Assembly (NCBI GenBank): GCA_900316715.1
Contig: ONEC01000001.1
Span: forward strand, 16,286-80,285
Origin: an uncultured Eubacteriales bacterium
Lineage (GTDB): Bacteria > Bacillota > Clostridia > Lachnospirales > Lachnospiraceae
DNA length: 64,000 nt
Direction of reading: 5' to 3'
Within the stretch, counting starts at the first letter, position 1; every line of letters starts with the position of its first letter. A program made the position numbers and the translations under genes. This document shows, piece after piece, positions 1-7,495 of the stretch. The notes under the pieces were generated by a model. The model was not told where the DNA came from, did no database searches, and saw only the letters and a program-made list of their open reading frames with translations.

Positions 1-631
1 TTCCCTTATGAATAAAGATGAAGTCTGTAGCCAGAAGATAGAGCTCACTTAAGATATGACTTGATACAAATATCGTACATTCCTTTTCTTCGTTGATCTT
101 CTTCAGCATATTTCTGAGAGCAACTATATTCTTTGGATCAAGACCATTGATCGGCTCATCAAGTATGAGGAACTGTGGATTTCCGATCATTGCAATGGCA
201 ATTCCCAGTCTCTGCTTCATTCCCATTGAAAGAGCCTTTGCTTTCTTACCGGCAGCATCGGTAAGTCCAACCAATTCTATAACCTTATCTGTGGCTGTCT
301 TATCCGGATTACCAACCAGCACTCTCTGAATCTCAACGTTCTGTCTTACTGTAAACTTTGGATAGAGTGCAGGTGCCTCGATCATGGTTCCCACCTGCTT
401 ACGTTTCTTCTCTATGCCGCTCGGATAATCCTCACCCATCAGTGAATAGTCTCCTGATGTCGGATTAACCAGTCCGGAGATGATCTTCATAAATGTACTC
501 TTACCGGCACCATTCTCTCCGATGAATCCGTATATATGATTTTTCTCAAGTGTTACACTCGCATTATCAAGTGCATACTTATCTTTATACTTCTTTGAAA
601 GATTTCTTGTTTCAAGTATTACTTCACTCAT
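1..631 (-). CDS. ABC transporter ATP-binding protein (3' end outside window)
   Basis: About 210 residues of an ATPase of the BcrA/NatA type, which would energise an ABC-2 type exporter. Visible motifs in order are Walker A GENGAGKST, the signature LSMGMKQRLG, Walker B with D-loop LILDEPINGLDP, and the switch histidine in SSHILSE. The frame is still open at base 1, so the last part and any permease lie outside. The start is the ATG at 629-631, preceded by GGAAAGG. It lies 117 bases after the terminator of the response-regulator operon, so it probably has its own promoter. Activation by the neighbouring regulator is likely because repeats of OmpR/PhoB spacing lie in this gap. The substrate is unknown. 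Confidence 0.92.
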   Translation of the reverse strand, partial: MSEVILETRNLSKKYKDKYALDNASVTLEKNHIYGFIGENGAGKSTFMKIISGLVNPTSGDYSLMGEDYPSGIEKKRKQVGTMIEAPALYPKFTVRQNVEIQRVLVGNPDKTATDKVIELVGLTDAAGKKAKALSMGMKQRLGIAIAMIGNPQFLILDEPINGLDPKNIVALRNMLKKINEEKECTIFVSSHILSELYLLATDFIFIHKG

Positions 632-667
632 TTTTGTAAGTTCCTTTCCTTTTGATGGTGCAAGTAT

Positions 668-718
668 ATAATATGAGTTTAAGAAAAATGTTCATCAATC
701 CTAAAGAAAAACTAAAGA
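668..718 (-). promoter_or_regulatory. Candidate promoter and activator site of the ABC gene
   Basis: On the minus strand TTGATG (693-698) and TATTAT (668-673) are 19 bases apart, a poor spacing. Just upstream the 7-base word TCTTTAG occurs at 701-707 and 712-718, exactly 11 bases apart, and once more at 731-737. Direct repeats with an 11-base period next to a weak -35 are typical of OmpR/PhoB-family activator sites. A regulator of this family is encoded just upstream (761-1426). The link is inferred. Confidence 0.4.
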
Positions 719-748
719 TTGAAGTTAATTCTAAAGATGCTGCACATG

Positions 749-777
749 AAAAAACCGCCCTTACTTAGAAAGGCGGT
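749..777 (-). terminator. Rho-independent terminator of the pilin/regulator operon
   Basis: On the minus strand ACCGCC (772-777) pairs with GGCGGT (754-759) around a loop holding the stop codon region, followed by a run of six T (749-754). The stem overlaps the last codons of the response regulator, so the operon ends there. Confidence 0.85.
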
Positions 778-1426
778 ATCCCATGCCATAAACTGTATCT
801 ATATACGGTTCATCCGTGATCTTTGCTATTTTCTTGCGGAGATTACTCATGTGAACATTCATGGTATTATCTTCGCTTAAGTATTCATCACCGGTTATGC
901 TTTCAAAAAGATTTCTCTTGGAGAATACCTTATTCGGATTATTCAGCATAAGCTCTAATATGCTGTACTCCATAGAAGTGCATGTCAGCTCCTCTTCTCC
1001 GATATAAACTCTCTTGGAGTCCTTCTCCAGCTTCATGTCTTTATATTTCAGTTCAGCCGTAGTCTTTATATCTCCGGTTCTTCTGAGTACTGCTTCTATC
1101 CTGAGGATAACTTCATCCACATCGAAAGGCTTGCTGATATAATCATCTGCTCCCAGTCGAAGAAGCTCTATTCTGTTCATAACCTCATTCTTTGCAGATA
1201 GAACTATGGCCGGTGTATTCTTAGTCTTTCTGAGTTCTGCCAGGATCTCTTCACCTGTTTTCTTCGGAAGCATAAGATCCAGCAGTATAAGCTCATAATC
1301 TTTATCCAGTGCTTTGGAGAGTCCTGTCTCTCCATCCAGTGCACTATCTGTCTCATATCCATTATCAGATAAAACCTTACACAGAAGGTTGCTTATCATC
1401 TGATCATCTTCAATAACTAATATCAT
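761..1426 (-). CDS. Response regulator, OmpR/PhoB family
   Basis: A 221-residue two-domain transcription factor. The receiver domain (about 1-115) has the acidic pair D7/D8, phospho-acceptor D50 in LILLDLMLP, S77 and K99. The C-terminal winged helix (about 125-221) ends in the family's TVYGMGYRLSK. It should be activated by a sensor kinase, but none is encoded nearby. It is the last gene of an operon starting with the pilin gene; the AraC-type regulator ends 5 bases before its start, and the terminator overlaps its stop. The ribosome site is weak, so coupling to the upstream gene is likely. The best candidate target is the ABC gene downstream. Family certain, target inferred. Confidence 0.93.
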   Translation of the reverse strand: MILVIEDDQMISNLLCKVLSDNGYETDSALDGETGLSKALDKDYELILLDLMLPKKTGEEILAELRKTKNTPAIVLSAKNEVMNRIELLRLGADDYISKPFDVDEVILRIEAVLRRTGDIKTTAELKYKDMKLEKDSKRVYIGEEELTCTSMEYSILELMLNNPNKVFSKRNLFESITGDEYLSEDNTMNVHMSNLRKKIAKITDEPYIDTVYGMGYRLSK

Positions 1427-1431
1427 CTTCT

Positions 1432-2175
1432 CTAAACCATTCTCCTGCTATAGTATAAATCTCTGTAAGCCTTTGGCGTATATCCCGTCGTCTTTTTAAA
1501 ATTCGATGAGAACGCACTCTGAGAAGAATATCCCAGCGAAACTGATATTTCAAGTATAGAGGCATCTGAAAATCTGAGCATGTTCTCAGCCGTCTTAATC
1601 TTTGCCTCATTGATAAACTGATTTACATTTCTTCCTGTCTCACGCATAAACAGTCTGGAATAGTATCCGGAAGAAAGATCCTCTCTTTCCGCCAGCTCCT
1701 TAACAGTTATCTGTCTGTGGAGATTGTCATATATGAAATCGAGGCTTCTTCTGATATGCTTTGAAACCGTATTCATCTTCTTAAGTTCTCTCATACGGGT
1801 TGCATAGTCTTCCTGCATATCCGCCATAAGATCAAGAACTTCTTCAGTGGACTTCGCCACGTCAGCCTTTCTTATATAAATATCGCTGAGTGTATAAGCC
1901 ACATCTCTATCCATTCCGCCATCTATGCACATTCTGCTGACGACTGCAGCCGAAACCACAAGATGGTAAATCATATTACGAAGAGGGTTATCAGAAAGAA
2001 CACCTCTGCCTTCCTCAAACTTATGTCTGGCAATCTTGAAGCGTTCTTTGACACCCTCTACGTCTCCATTCTTTATTCGGTTGTACTGTCTGAACTCTGC
2101 ATGAAAATCATCTCTGATGAATTCCTGCTGTCGTTGCAGATACAGTCTGTAGTTCAGCGTACTGTTAGTATCCAT
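1432..2175 (-). CDS. AraC-family transcriptional regulator
   Basis: 247 residues. The C-terminal third (about 145-245) is a double helix-turn-helix of the AraC/XylS type, with the family pattern ILEISVSLGYSSQSAFSSNF and then TTGYTPKAYR. The N-terminal 140 residues look helical, resembling the helical part of YesN-like regulators but without a receiver domain, so the signal is unknown. The start ATG has GGGGA seven bases upstream. The gene begins 21 bases after the GGDEF gene and ends 5 bases before the response regulator, so two regulators are co-transcribed. It probably acts on its own operon or on envelope genes (inferred). Confidence 0.9.
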   Translation of the reverse strand: MDTNSTLNYRLYLQRQQEFIRDDFHAEFRQYNRIKNGDVEGVKERFKIARHKFEEGRGVLSDNPLRNMIYHLVVSAAVVSRMCIDGGMDRDVAYTLSDIYIRKADVAKSTEEVLDLMADMQEDYATRMRELKKMNTVSKHIRRSLDFIYDNLHRQITVKELAEREDLSSGYYSRLFMRETGRNVNQFINEAKIKTAENMLRFSDASILEISVSLGYSSQSAFSSNFKKTTGYTPKAYRDLYYSRRMV

Positions 2176-2196
2176 ATTCAGTTCCCCATACGTTGT

Positions 2197-3150
2197 TTAT
2201 ACAGCTACCTTGACCCAGGCATCATGTGTGCCATCAGATTCAAGCATCTTGGAATCAAGTATAATCTTTTCTTTCATGTAGAGGCCTGCATTCTGAAGGC
2301 CCTTCTTAAGTCTGTCTACAAGAATTATTATATTCTTTGTTTCCATTTCTGCAAGAAGAATATGAAATGCATTGCCATTTCTCATAATTATATCACTATT
2401 TCTGAAAAGGCCTGCAATAACATTTCCTGAATCTGTAAGCAGCTGTTCATATTCATCATATGCCATACTGTCAGCAGCAGGCTTAATGGATATGATCATC
2501 TCGCATGCGGAATTATTATATGTACTAATGTATCTTGTAAGATAATCATAGATCATCTTATACTGGCTCTGGTCGGTCCATACAGCTCCTCTGGCCGGCT
2601 TAGCTTCAACGACTACTTTTTCTACAGACTCTACTACTGTAGTATCTTCATCATCAAATGCTTCACTATAATATACTATCTCGTGTTTTCTTCCTGAATT
2701 CTTTGCAATATAAAGTGCTCTGTCAGCCTTTGTGAAAAGGTCTGTATAATCAGTTCCCTGCTCAGGCACTCTAACTGCACCAACAGATATTTCCATAGAA
2801 ATCGGACTATCCTCTCCAATAAGATCAGACAATCTCTCCTCACTAAGCTCTTCTGCTATAAATTCATCAATTGCAGAATTCACATACGAATAAACTTCTT
2901 CAAGCTCGGCTTTGTCGTTAAGGTTCTTACAAAAAACTATTATCTCATCATTTCCAAGACTAGCCTTAATGTCATCCTCACGCATAACATCATCAATGAT
3001 CCTAGTGAATTCAAGATGAAGTCTGTCTGCCAGTTCCTCACCATAGGCTTCATAGAAAGATGTAATGTTGTCCAGGTTGATAATAGCAAGAAGTCCGTTT
3101 TCAGCCGCACAAGCTTTATATAAGTTCTTTAATACAGATAAATCACTCAT
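2197..3150 (-). CDS. Degenerate GGDEF-domain protein
   Basis: 317 residues. Residues about 18-160 follow the diguanylate cyclase fold: INLDNITSFYEAYGEE replaces the usual DIDNFKxINDxxGH, and KADRALYIAKNSGRK matches the conserved end. The signature GG[DE]EF is replaced by LGNDEI (65-70), so catalytic activity is doubtful and a binding or partner role is more likely. A second domain (about 195-317) of similar size is not recognised. There is no membrane segment or sensor domain. The gene lies 23 bases after the pilin gene and 21 bases before the AraC gene in one operon, suggesting a cytoplasmic signalling partner for whatever the pilin does. Confidence 0.8.
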   Translation of the reverse strand: MSDLSVLKNLYKACAAENGLLAIINLDNITSFYEAYGEELADRLHLEFTRIIDDVMREDDIKASLGNDEIIVFCKNLNDKAELEEVYSYVNSAIDEFIAEELSEERLSDLIGEDSPISMEISVGAVRVPEQGTDYTDLFTKADRALYIAKNSGRKHEIVYYSEAFDDEDTTVVESVEKVVVEAKPARGAVWTDQSQYKMIYDYLTRYISTYNNSACEMIISIKPAADSMAYDEYEQLLTDSGNVIAGLFRNSDIIMRNGNAFHILLAEMETKNIIILVDRLKKGLQNAGLYMKEKIILDSKMLESDGTHDAWVKVAV

Positions 3151-3173
3151 ATATCCCCATCCTCCTTTTTAAC

Positions 3174-3680
3174 CTATTTGTAATCCGGACATTCCATCGG
3201 GCTGAGTGCTGCAACCTTCATAGTAGTCCCTGGATTAACATTTCCATCATAAACCATTACAACCGGATGATTATCTACTATACATACAACCCATCCGGCA
3301 GGAACGAAGTTATCTGACTTAATTTCCTTAGTATACTTAAGTGCCGGTGGCGGACATGTAGAATCCATCATGTCTTTCAGAACACCATTTGGATCAATCC
3401 CGTTTCCAACAGTCCACTCAGTATCGCCATTTAGAGCTGTCATAATGACTTTTCGGTTTCCGCCAGTAACGTTCGTTTCCATAACAATATCATAAACTGT
3501 ATCATTTGACAATGCCGTATTTATAGCAGTTGCAATAACTCCTGCAGAATTTACATCATCCGCCTTTCTTGAATTATCTATATAACGAAATACAAACGGA
3601 ACGATTGTTACAGCCAGTATTGCGATAATTGCTATAACGATTATAAGTTCAACCAAAGTAAAACCCATATTCTTCTTCAT
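3174..3680 (-). CDS. Type IV pilin-like protein with class III leader
   Basis: 168 residues beginning MKKNMG-FTLVELIIVIAII: a short basic leader, the prepilin peptidase site after G6, N-methylated F7, and E at +5. This is followed by a hydrophobic helix and a soluble domain of about 130 residues with two cysteines (in TCPPP and VVCIV). It should be processed by a prepilin peptidase and assembled into a pilus or pseudopilus, but no assembly ATPase, platform protein or peptidase is encoded here. It is the first gene of the operon with GGDEF, AraC and response-regulator genes. Its ribosome site lies inside a long hairpin (3687-3744), so translation is probably controlled. Confidence 0.9.
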   Translation of the reverse strand: MKKNMGFTLVELIIVIAIIAILAVTIVPFVFRYIDNSRKADDVNSAGVIATAINTALSNDTVYDIVMETNVTGGNRKVIMTALNGDTEWTVGNGIDPNGVLKDMMDSTCPPPALKYTKEIKSDNFVPAGWVVCIVDNHPVVMVYDGNVNPGTTMKVAALSPMECPDYK

Positions 3681-3686
3681 ACTAAA

Positions 3687-3744
3687 ACCTCCCTATATAG
3701 ATTAAATAGTGTTGTGATTGACTAATAATCTATCATAGGGAGGT
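3687..3744 (-). promoter_or_regulatory. Leader hairpin that hides the pilin ribosome site
   Basis: In the minus-strand RNA, bases 3726-3744 pair with 3687-3704: 10 base pairs, one bulged base (3734), then 8 base pairs, with a 21-base loop (3705-3725). The 3' arm contains AGGGAGGU, the Shine-Dalgarno sequence seven bases before the pilin ATG; the 5' arm carries its complement ACCUCCCU. No run of T follows, so it is not an intrinsic terminator. As RNA it would block translation unless opened; as DNA it could be an operator. A weak promoter candidate (TTGTTC, 18 bases, TATATA) lies upstream. Confidence 0.7.
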
Positions 3745-3888
3745 AAGACACTTTTGTCGTATTTTTGACTTTTTTTATATATTTTTAACTGCTTAATATG
3801 AACAATATGTGACCAAACCCCTTACTGGGCTTGGGTTCACAGACTTTTAACACTTTGAACGCAATTCCGTCACGAGTTCACAATTGCA

Positions 3889-4572
3889 TCACATTTCTGT
3901 TTTTTCTTTAACTTTTCTTTCTTTTTCCATTTTCGAATAGACGCATCCACAGTAGTCCTGTCTGTAAAGATTGTATTCTGCAGAGAGTTCTATCGATCTT
4001 TTATATCCATTCTTCTTTTTGAAATCACTGAAAAGGAATATCGGAATATTATCTGCTGACGAGTCTGAATCAGAAGCCGTGCCACGCATCTCATCTTCCA
4101 GTTTCATTCCGATCTCATTGATCCAGTCCGCATTCTTATAAGGACTGATAGAAAGGGTCGTAGTAAAGTAATCGAATCCATTCTCTGCTGCATACTCCGC
4201 AGTCCGTCTCAATCGAAGCTCATAACACTTATAGCATCTCTCACTTCTTTCCGGAAGATTCTCCATTCCTCTCGCCATCTCATGGAACACCTGTGGTTCA
4301 TACTCTCCCCGCACAATCTTTATATTCTTCGCAAATTCTGCTTCCTTTGAGAATCTAAGGAGTTCTTCAAGTCTTTTCTCATATTCATCTCTTTCATCTA
4401 TATTTGGATTATAGAAGAATACTGTTATATCAAAATGCTTCTCCAGGAGTTCTATACAGTGCGAGCTGCACGGACAGCAGCAGGCATGGAGGAGAAGTTT
4501 TGGTTTTGAAGTTAATGCATCAACTTCGTCAAGCTGTTTTTCAAATTTTTGATATAGAAAATTGCCACTCAT
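3889..4572 (-). CDS. queH: Epoxyqueuosine reductase QueH
   Basis: 227 residues of the QueH (formerly DUF208) family, which reduces epoxyqueuosine to queuosine in tRNA as the cobalamin-independent alternative to QueG. The family cysteines are visible: C31-C33 and C35 in HACCCPCSSHC, C113 and C116 in RCYKCYELR, and C208/C210 in DYCGC, which bind an iron-sulfur cluster and a second metal. A Ser/Asp-rich insertion sits at about 165-174. The start ATG has AAGGAG at good spacing. It stands alone, with an imperfect hairpin without a T-run at 3809-3840 downstream. queF (11336) and queC/E/D (58550-61000) supply the earlier steps. Confidence 0.93.
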   Translation of the reverse strand: MSGNFLYQKFEKQLDEVDALTSKPKLLLHACCCPCSSHCIELLEKHFDITVFFYNPNIDERDEYEKRLEELLRFSKEAEFAKNIKIVRGEYEPQVFHEMARGMENLPERSERCYKCYELRLRRTAEYAAENGFDYFTTTLSISPYKNADWINEIGMKLEDEMRGTASDSDSSADNIPIFLFSDFKKKNGYKRSIELSAEYNLYRQDYCGCVYSKMEKERKVKEKTEM

Positions 4573-4600
4573 TTTTTACTCCTTAAGAATAACGAGATAG

Positions 4601-4629
4601 TTGACTTTACTATATATTTAACCTATACT
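4601..4629 (+). promoter_or_regulatory. Promoter of the 77-residue gene
   Basis: TTGACT (4601-4606), 17 bases, TATACT (4624-4629) on the plus strand, close to the sigma-70/SigA consensus. Transcription would begin near 4636, giving a leader of about 37 bases with AAGGAGGGG before the ATG at 4673. Confidence 0.75.
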
Positions 4630-4672
4630 CTAATTAAATTGGGGCTGTAATAGTGTAAGGAGGGGATGCGCT

Positions 4673-4906
4673 ATGACTGTTGAACAGGCTATTAAAAAGT
4701 ATAAGCTTGAACCTGTTAATATGTATACTGCCAAGGTTAAGGCTGAAGAACTTAACGTTGAAGAAGTATTATACATGAATATTCAAAAGAACAAGTACGC
4801 ATACATCATCCGAGATGGAGCCCGTGGTACATATCTTTATAAAGATGAAAAGAGTCTGTATACAAAACTATATAAGGGCATTAAAATGATTAAGCTTGAT
4901 CCGTAA
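4673..4906 (+). CDS. Small protein of unknown function, monocistronic
   Basis: 77 residues, Lys- and Tyr-rich, with no cysteine, membrane segment or recognised motif. The pattern MTVEQAIKKYKLEPVN followed by mixed beta-type sequence suggests a small soluble domain. Support for a real gene is strong: a near-consensus promoter at 4601-4629, a GGAGGGG ribosome site, and a perfect intrinsic terminator overlapping the stop codon. It is one of only two plus-strand genes in the window and stands between queH (divergent) and the DUF6106 gene (convergent). The simple strong signals suggest high expression. No function is proposed. Confidence 0.85.
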   Translation: MTVEQAIKKYKLEPVNMYTAKVKAEELNVEEVLYMNIQKNKYAYIIRDGARGTYLYKDEKSLYTKLYKGIKMIKLDP

Positions 4907-4925
4907 AGATCAAGCTTATTTTTTT
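4891..4925 (+). terminator. Intrinsic terminator of the 77-residue gene
   Basis: TAAGCTTGATC (4891-4901) pairs perfectly with GATCAAGCTTA (4908-4918) around a 6-base loop, then a run of T (4919-4925). The stop codon lies in the loop. Confidence 0.93.
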
Positions 4926-4949
4926 GCATCTCACTGACGCCCCGACTGA

Positions 4950-5471
4950 TTATTTTACTTTTTTAATATCACACTTTGACTTAAGAACTTCTTTAAGGTG
5001 ATTGATGCATCTCTCATCAAGATTGATTATATCGATAGATTCCTTGTTACCCTCTGATGAGTAAATAGCAACATCCTGACCATCATCAGCTTTTCCGGAA
5101 AAATATCTTATTGCTGCCTGACCACGCTTTACATCAAGGTCGTTCTTTACTCGATCTGAATCAACATAATTAATATATGTAATGCTGTCAGCTGATATGC
5201 TTCTTACATCTTTTCTGCGGTTCTTTGCAAAGATCTTTGCAATATCTATATCACCATTTGTAAGAGTATATTCATACTCAAGATTAAAGCCTTCCTTAAA
5301 ATGCGCGATCAGATATCCACCGATAACTGATATTACAAGACCATAGGCTGATATAGTAAACATAAGGAATACACCAAGCAATATAAGCAGAATACATCCT
5401 GCTATTGCAAGGTATGTTGAACCTTCTGCTTTAGCCTGTACAACTCTCTCATTCATTCTGTCCGTCAACAT
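4950..5471 (-). CDS. DUF6106-like membrane protein
   Basis: 173 residues. Two hydrophobic segments (about 21-40 and 42-58) are followed by a soluble region of beta-rich character with RRKDVRSISADSITYINY. The size and pattern fit the DUF6106 family of Clostridia, which has no known role. The start ATG has GGAGG eight bases upstream. It lies 38 bases after the GNAT gene and closes the long addB operon, but it may also have its own promoter: an extended -10 TGATATAAT (5493-5501) lies in the gap, and a 7-base inverted repeat CAGAACT...AGTTCTG (5500-5523) overlaps the upstream stop codon. Confidence 0.75.
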   Translation of the reverse strand: MLTDRMNERVVQAKAEGSTYLAIAGCILLILLGVFLMFTISAYGLVISVIGGYLIAHFKEGFNLEYEYTLTNGDIDIAKIFAKNRRKDVRSISADSITYINYVDSDRVKNDLDVKRGQAAIRYFSGKADDGQDVAIYSSEGNKESIDIINLDERCINHLKEVLKSKCDIKKVK

Positions 5472-5509
5472 GTTAAAAACCTCCGTAATCTAATTATATC
5501 AGAACTTCT

Positions 5510-6433
5510 TTAACACAGTTCTGTAAAAAGCATATTTTCATAATCGAGCCCATTCTCACGAAGCTCTGAAACCATATATCCCTGTCCCTCTGTTACCTGG
5601 TTCATATCAAGCGAATGTGCAAAGCACATAAGCAGCTTGGTATCAAGAGATATTCTAATATGTGTCACTTCTTCAACCGGCTCATCAGATTCTTCTGCTG
5701 CCGCTGTTCTCGCCTCTTCAATAGCAAGCCTTTCTTCTATGGCATCAAACATCCTGCTCATAAAATCTCTCAGGCTGAAGAACGGAACCACATGTTCTAC
5801 TTCTAGAATGTTTCCATTTCTTCTTATTGAGAAGATTCCCTGAACCACACCCTTCTTCTCAAGACAGAAAAGATTTCCATCCTTGGACGACATTTCAGAT
5901 ACAAGCGCATTTACTGCTTCAGCTGAATATGACGGTGTGATAAGTGAGCCCAGAAGTTTTCCGAATTCGATATCCGCACGGGTTGTTACCATCTCATCTC
6001 TGAGTATCTCGAGATCAGTTTTTCTTGTAACTATATCCGCCATTTTTGTGACTGTAGCAAAGCCGAGCTCCGCGAACTGTTCCGGATTCTCCGGACGGGC
6101 ATATACAAATCTTATCCCCTCCGCCGCCAGAGCAGTTGCTGCATATCCCAGCATCTTCTTCAGTCTGCCTTCTTGCCTGAAACCTTCTCGTACAGCAGCC
6201 CCTGTAATAAAGCAGGTTCTGTATAGCTCTCTTGTACCTCTGGTAAAGGTATAAGGATTCAGATGAAGCATACCGACCAGGTCGCCATCTTCCTTCATCA
6301 TAACGATTTCATTATTGCGGCACATTTTATCAAAGTAAAAATCTATGAAACCTTCTGTATCAGAGAAGCACTCTTCCCAGAGCATCTTCATCTCTACCAG
6401 TTCAGAAGCCGATTTATCAGATATTTTAATCAA
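5510..6433 (-). CDS. GNAT-family N-acetyltransferase, two-domain
   Basis: 307 residues. The N-terminal half follows the GNAT fold: MWEECFSDTEGFIDFYF, the beta-4 strand with FITGAAVREGFRQEGRLKKML in place of the usual acetyl-CoA loop Q/RxxGxG/A, and FVYARPENPEQFAELGF at the end. The C-terminal half resembles the second domain of Eis-like acetyltransferases, with an Ala/Glu-rich insertion at about 236-252. The substrate is unknown. The start is TTG, with GGAGG nine bases before it; ispF ends four bases upstream, so the genes are coupled. Confidence 0.8.
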   Translation of the reverse strand: MIKISDKSASELVEMKMLWEECFSDTEGFIDFYFDKMCRNNEIVMMKEDGDLVGMLHLNPYTFTRGTRELYRTCFITGAAVREGFRQEGRLKKMLGYAATALAAEGIRFVYARPENPEQFAELGFATVTKMADIVTRKTDLEILRDEMVTTRADIEFGKLLGSLITPSYSAEAVNALVSEMSSKDGNLFCLEKKGVVQGIFSIRRNGNILEVEHVVPFFSLRDFMSRMFDAIEERLAIEEARTAAAEESDEPVEEVTHIRISLDTKLLMCFAHSLDMNQVTEGQGYMVSELRENGLDYENMLFTELC

Positions 6434-6437
6434 TTGT

Positions 6438-6908
6438 CTACTCCTCCAGGAGAGCTATAGCCTGGCAAGATATTCCCAGACCTTCACCGGTGAATCCCAG
6501 TCCCTCCTCTGTGGTTGCCTTTACATTTATTCTTGATATATCTATTCCAAGTACTTCTGCGATTCTCTCACGCATGCTCTCGATATGAGGTGCCATCTTA
6601 GGCTTCTGTGCTATGATAGTCGCATCAATGTTTCCTACTCTGAAACCTGCCTCCGCCAGCATCCTGCCGACTTCCTTCATAAGCACTGCGCTGTCAGCAC
6701 CCTTATACTTCTCGTCTGTATCAGGAAAATGCTTTCCTATGTCTCCCATAGCGGCCGCTCCAAGCAGTGCATCCATTATAGCATGCAGCAGGCAGTCCGC
6801 ATCGGAATGACCCAGAAGTCCCAGTTCATAATCAATTTTTACACCACCAAGAATGAGCGGTCTGTCCGGCACAAGGCGATGTACATCATATCCCATTCCT
6901 ACTCTCAA
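6438..6908 (-). CDS. ispF: 2-C-methyl-D-erythritol 2,4-cyclodiphosphate synthase
   Basis: 156 residues, the normal length for IspF, which forms the cyclic diphosphate in the non-mevalonate isoprenoid pathway. Metal ligands are visible as D8 and H10 in GYDVH and H42 in [17 protein letters not shown] (34-38) and the [13 protein letters not shown] end are conserved. The start is an unusual TTG at 6906-6908, supported by GGAGG seven bases upstream and by the family N-terminus MRxGxGYDVH. It lies two bases after the DUF308 gene. ispD or ispDF is not in the window. Confidence 0.96.
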   Translation of the reverse strand: MRVGMGYDVHRLVPDRPLILGGVKIDYELGLLGHSDADCLLHAIMDALLGAAAMGDIGKHFPDTDEKYKGADSAVLMKEVGRMLAEAGFRVGNIDATIIAQKPKMAPHIESMRERIAEVLGIDISRINVKATTEEGLGFTGEGLGISCQAIALLEE

Positions 6909-6910
6909 GA

Positions 6911-7486
6911 CTATTCCTCCCAGACTACATCAGAACCGTCATCAACGTATCTTCCACCATCTCTGTATACCTTGAATACAGTGATGATATTTGAGATACC
7001 AAGAACTGCAAGGATAATACCGAGAACAATAACAACAACACTTGCAACAGTTGTAGGTATAAAGAAAAGAACAACACCTACTATAAGAGTAATTACATCA
7101 TTAATGATATATGCAAGGAAATTATCACTCTTTCCTTTTATAACATATGCATCATGGATACTCATTATAGAGTTAACTGTTACACAGAGTCCTATAACCT
7201 TAAGTATGAGACTTGCAACAAAGCCTGATGCTGCAAGACATATGATTCCTATTAGAACCAGCGCTACCGCCAGAACCATGGACACAGTAGATACTGCGGC
7301 CATAAGTGAGCATCCCAGAAGAACACCCACAATTACAAAAAGTATTCCAACTACTTTAACTGTTATATCAAGCGCTCCATCCGGCTTGATGATAAAAAAC
7401 AAGCCTATGATAAGCATAATTGCTGGTACCGCGAGATTCTTGCTGTTTTTCTTAATAAAGTCTAAAAGCGTACCGTTACTTCCCAT
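6911..7486 (-). CDS. DUF308 (HdeD-like) membrane protein
   Basis: 191 residues with about six hydrophobic segments (roughly 18-34, 40-58, 66-86, 88-105, 124-142 and 147-168) and a short charged tail rich in Asp and Glu. The repeated two-helix units with Gly-rich turns fit the DUF308/HdeD family. Its role is unknown; HdeD of E. coli is linked to acid resistance. GGAGG lies four bases before the ATG. It sits between the CDP-glycerol transferase gene and ispF in the long operon. Confidence 0.8.
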   Translation of the reverse strand: MGSNGTLLDFIKKNSKNLAVPAIMLIIGLFFIIKPDGALDITVKVVGILFVIVGVLLGCSLMAAVSTVSMVLAVALVLIGIICLAASGFVASLILKVIGLCVTVNSIMSIHDAYVIKGKSDNFLAYIINDVITLIVGVVLFFIPTTVASVVVIVLGIILAVLGISNIITVFKVYRDGGRYVDDGSDVVWEE

Positions 7487-7495
7487 TATTCCTCC

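Noticed and set aside
2197-3150. Active diguanylate cyclase
   Set aside because: The GGDEF signature is LGNDEI and the metal-binding aspartate motif is altered, so activity cannot be claimed.
3809-3840. Terminator after queH
   Set aside because: The stem is imperfect and has no T-run on the minus strand, so it is not called as a terminator.
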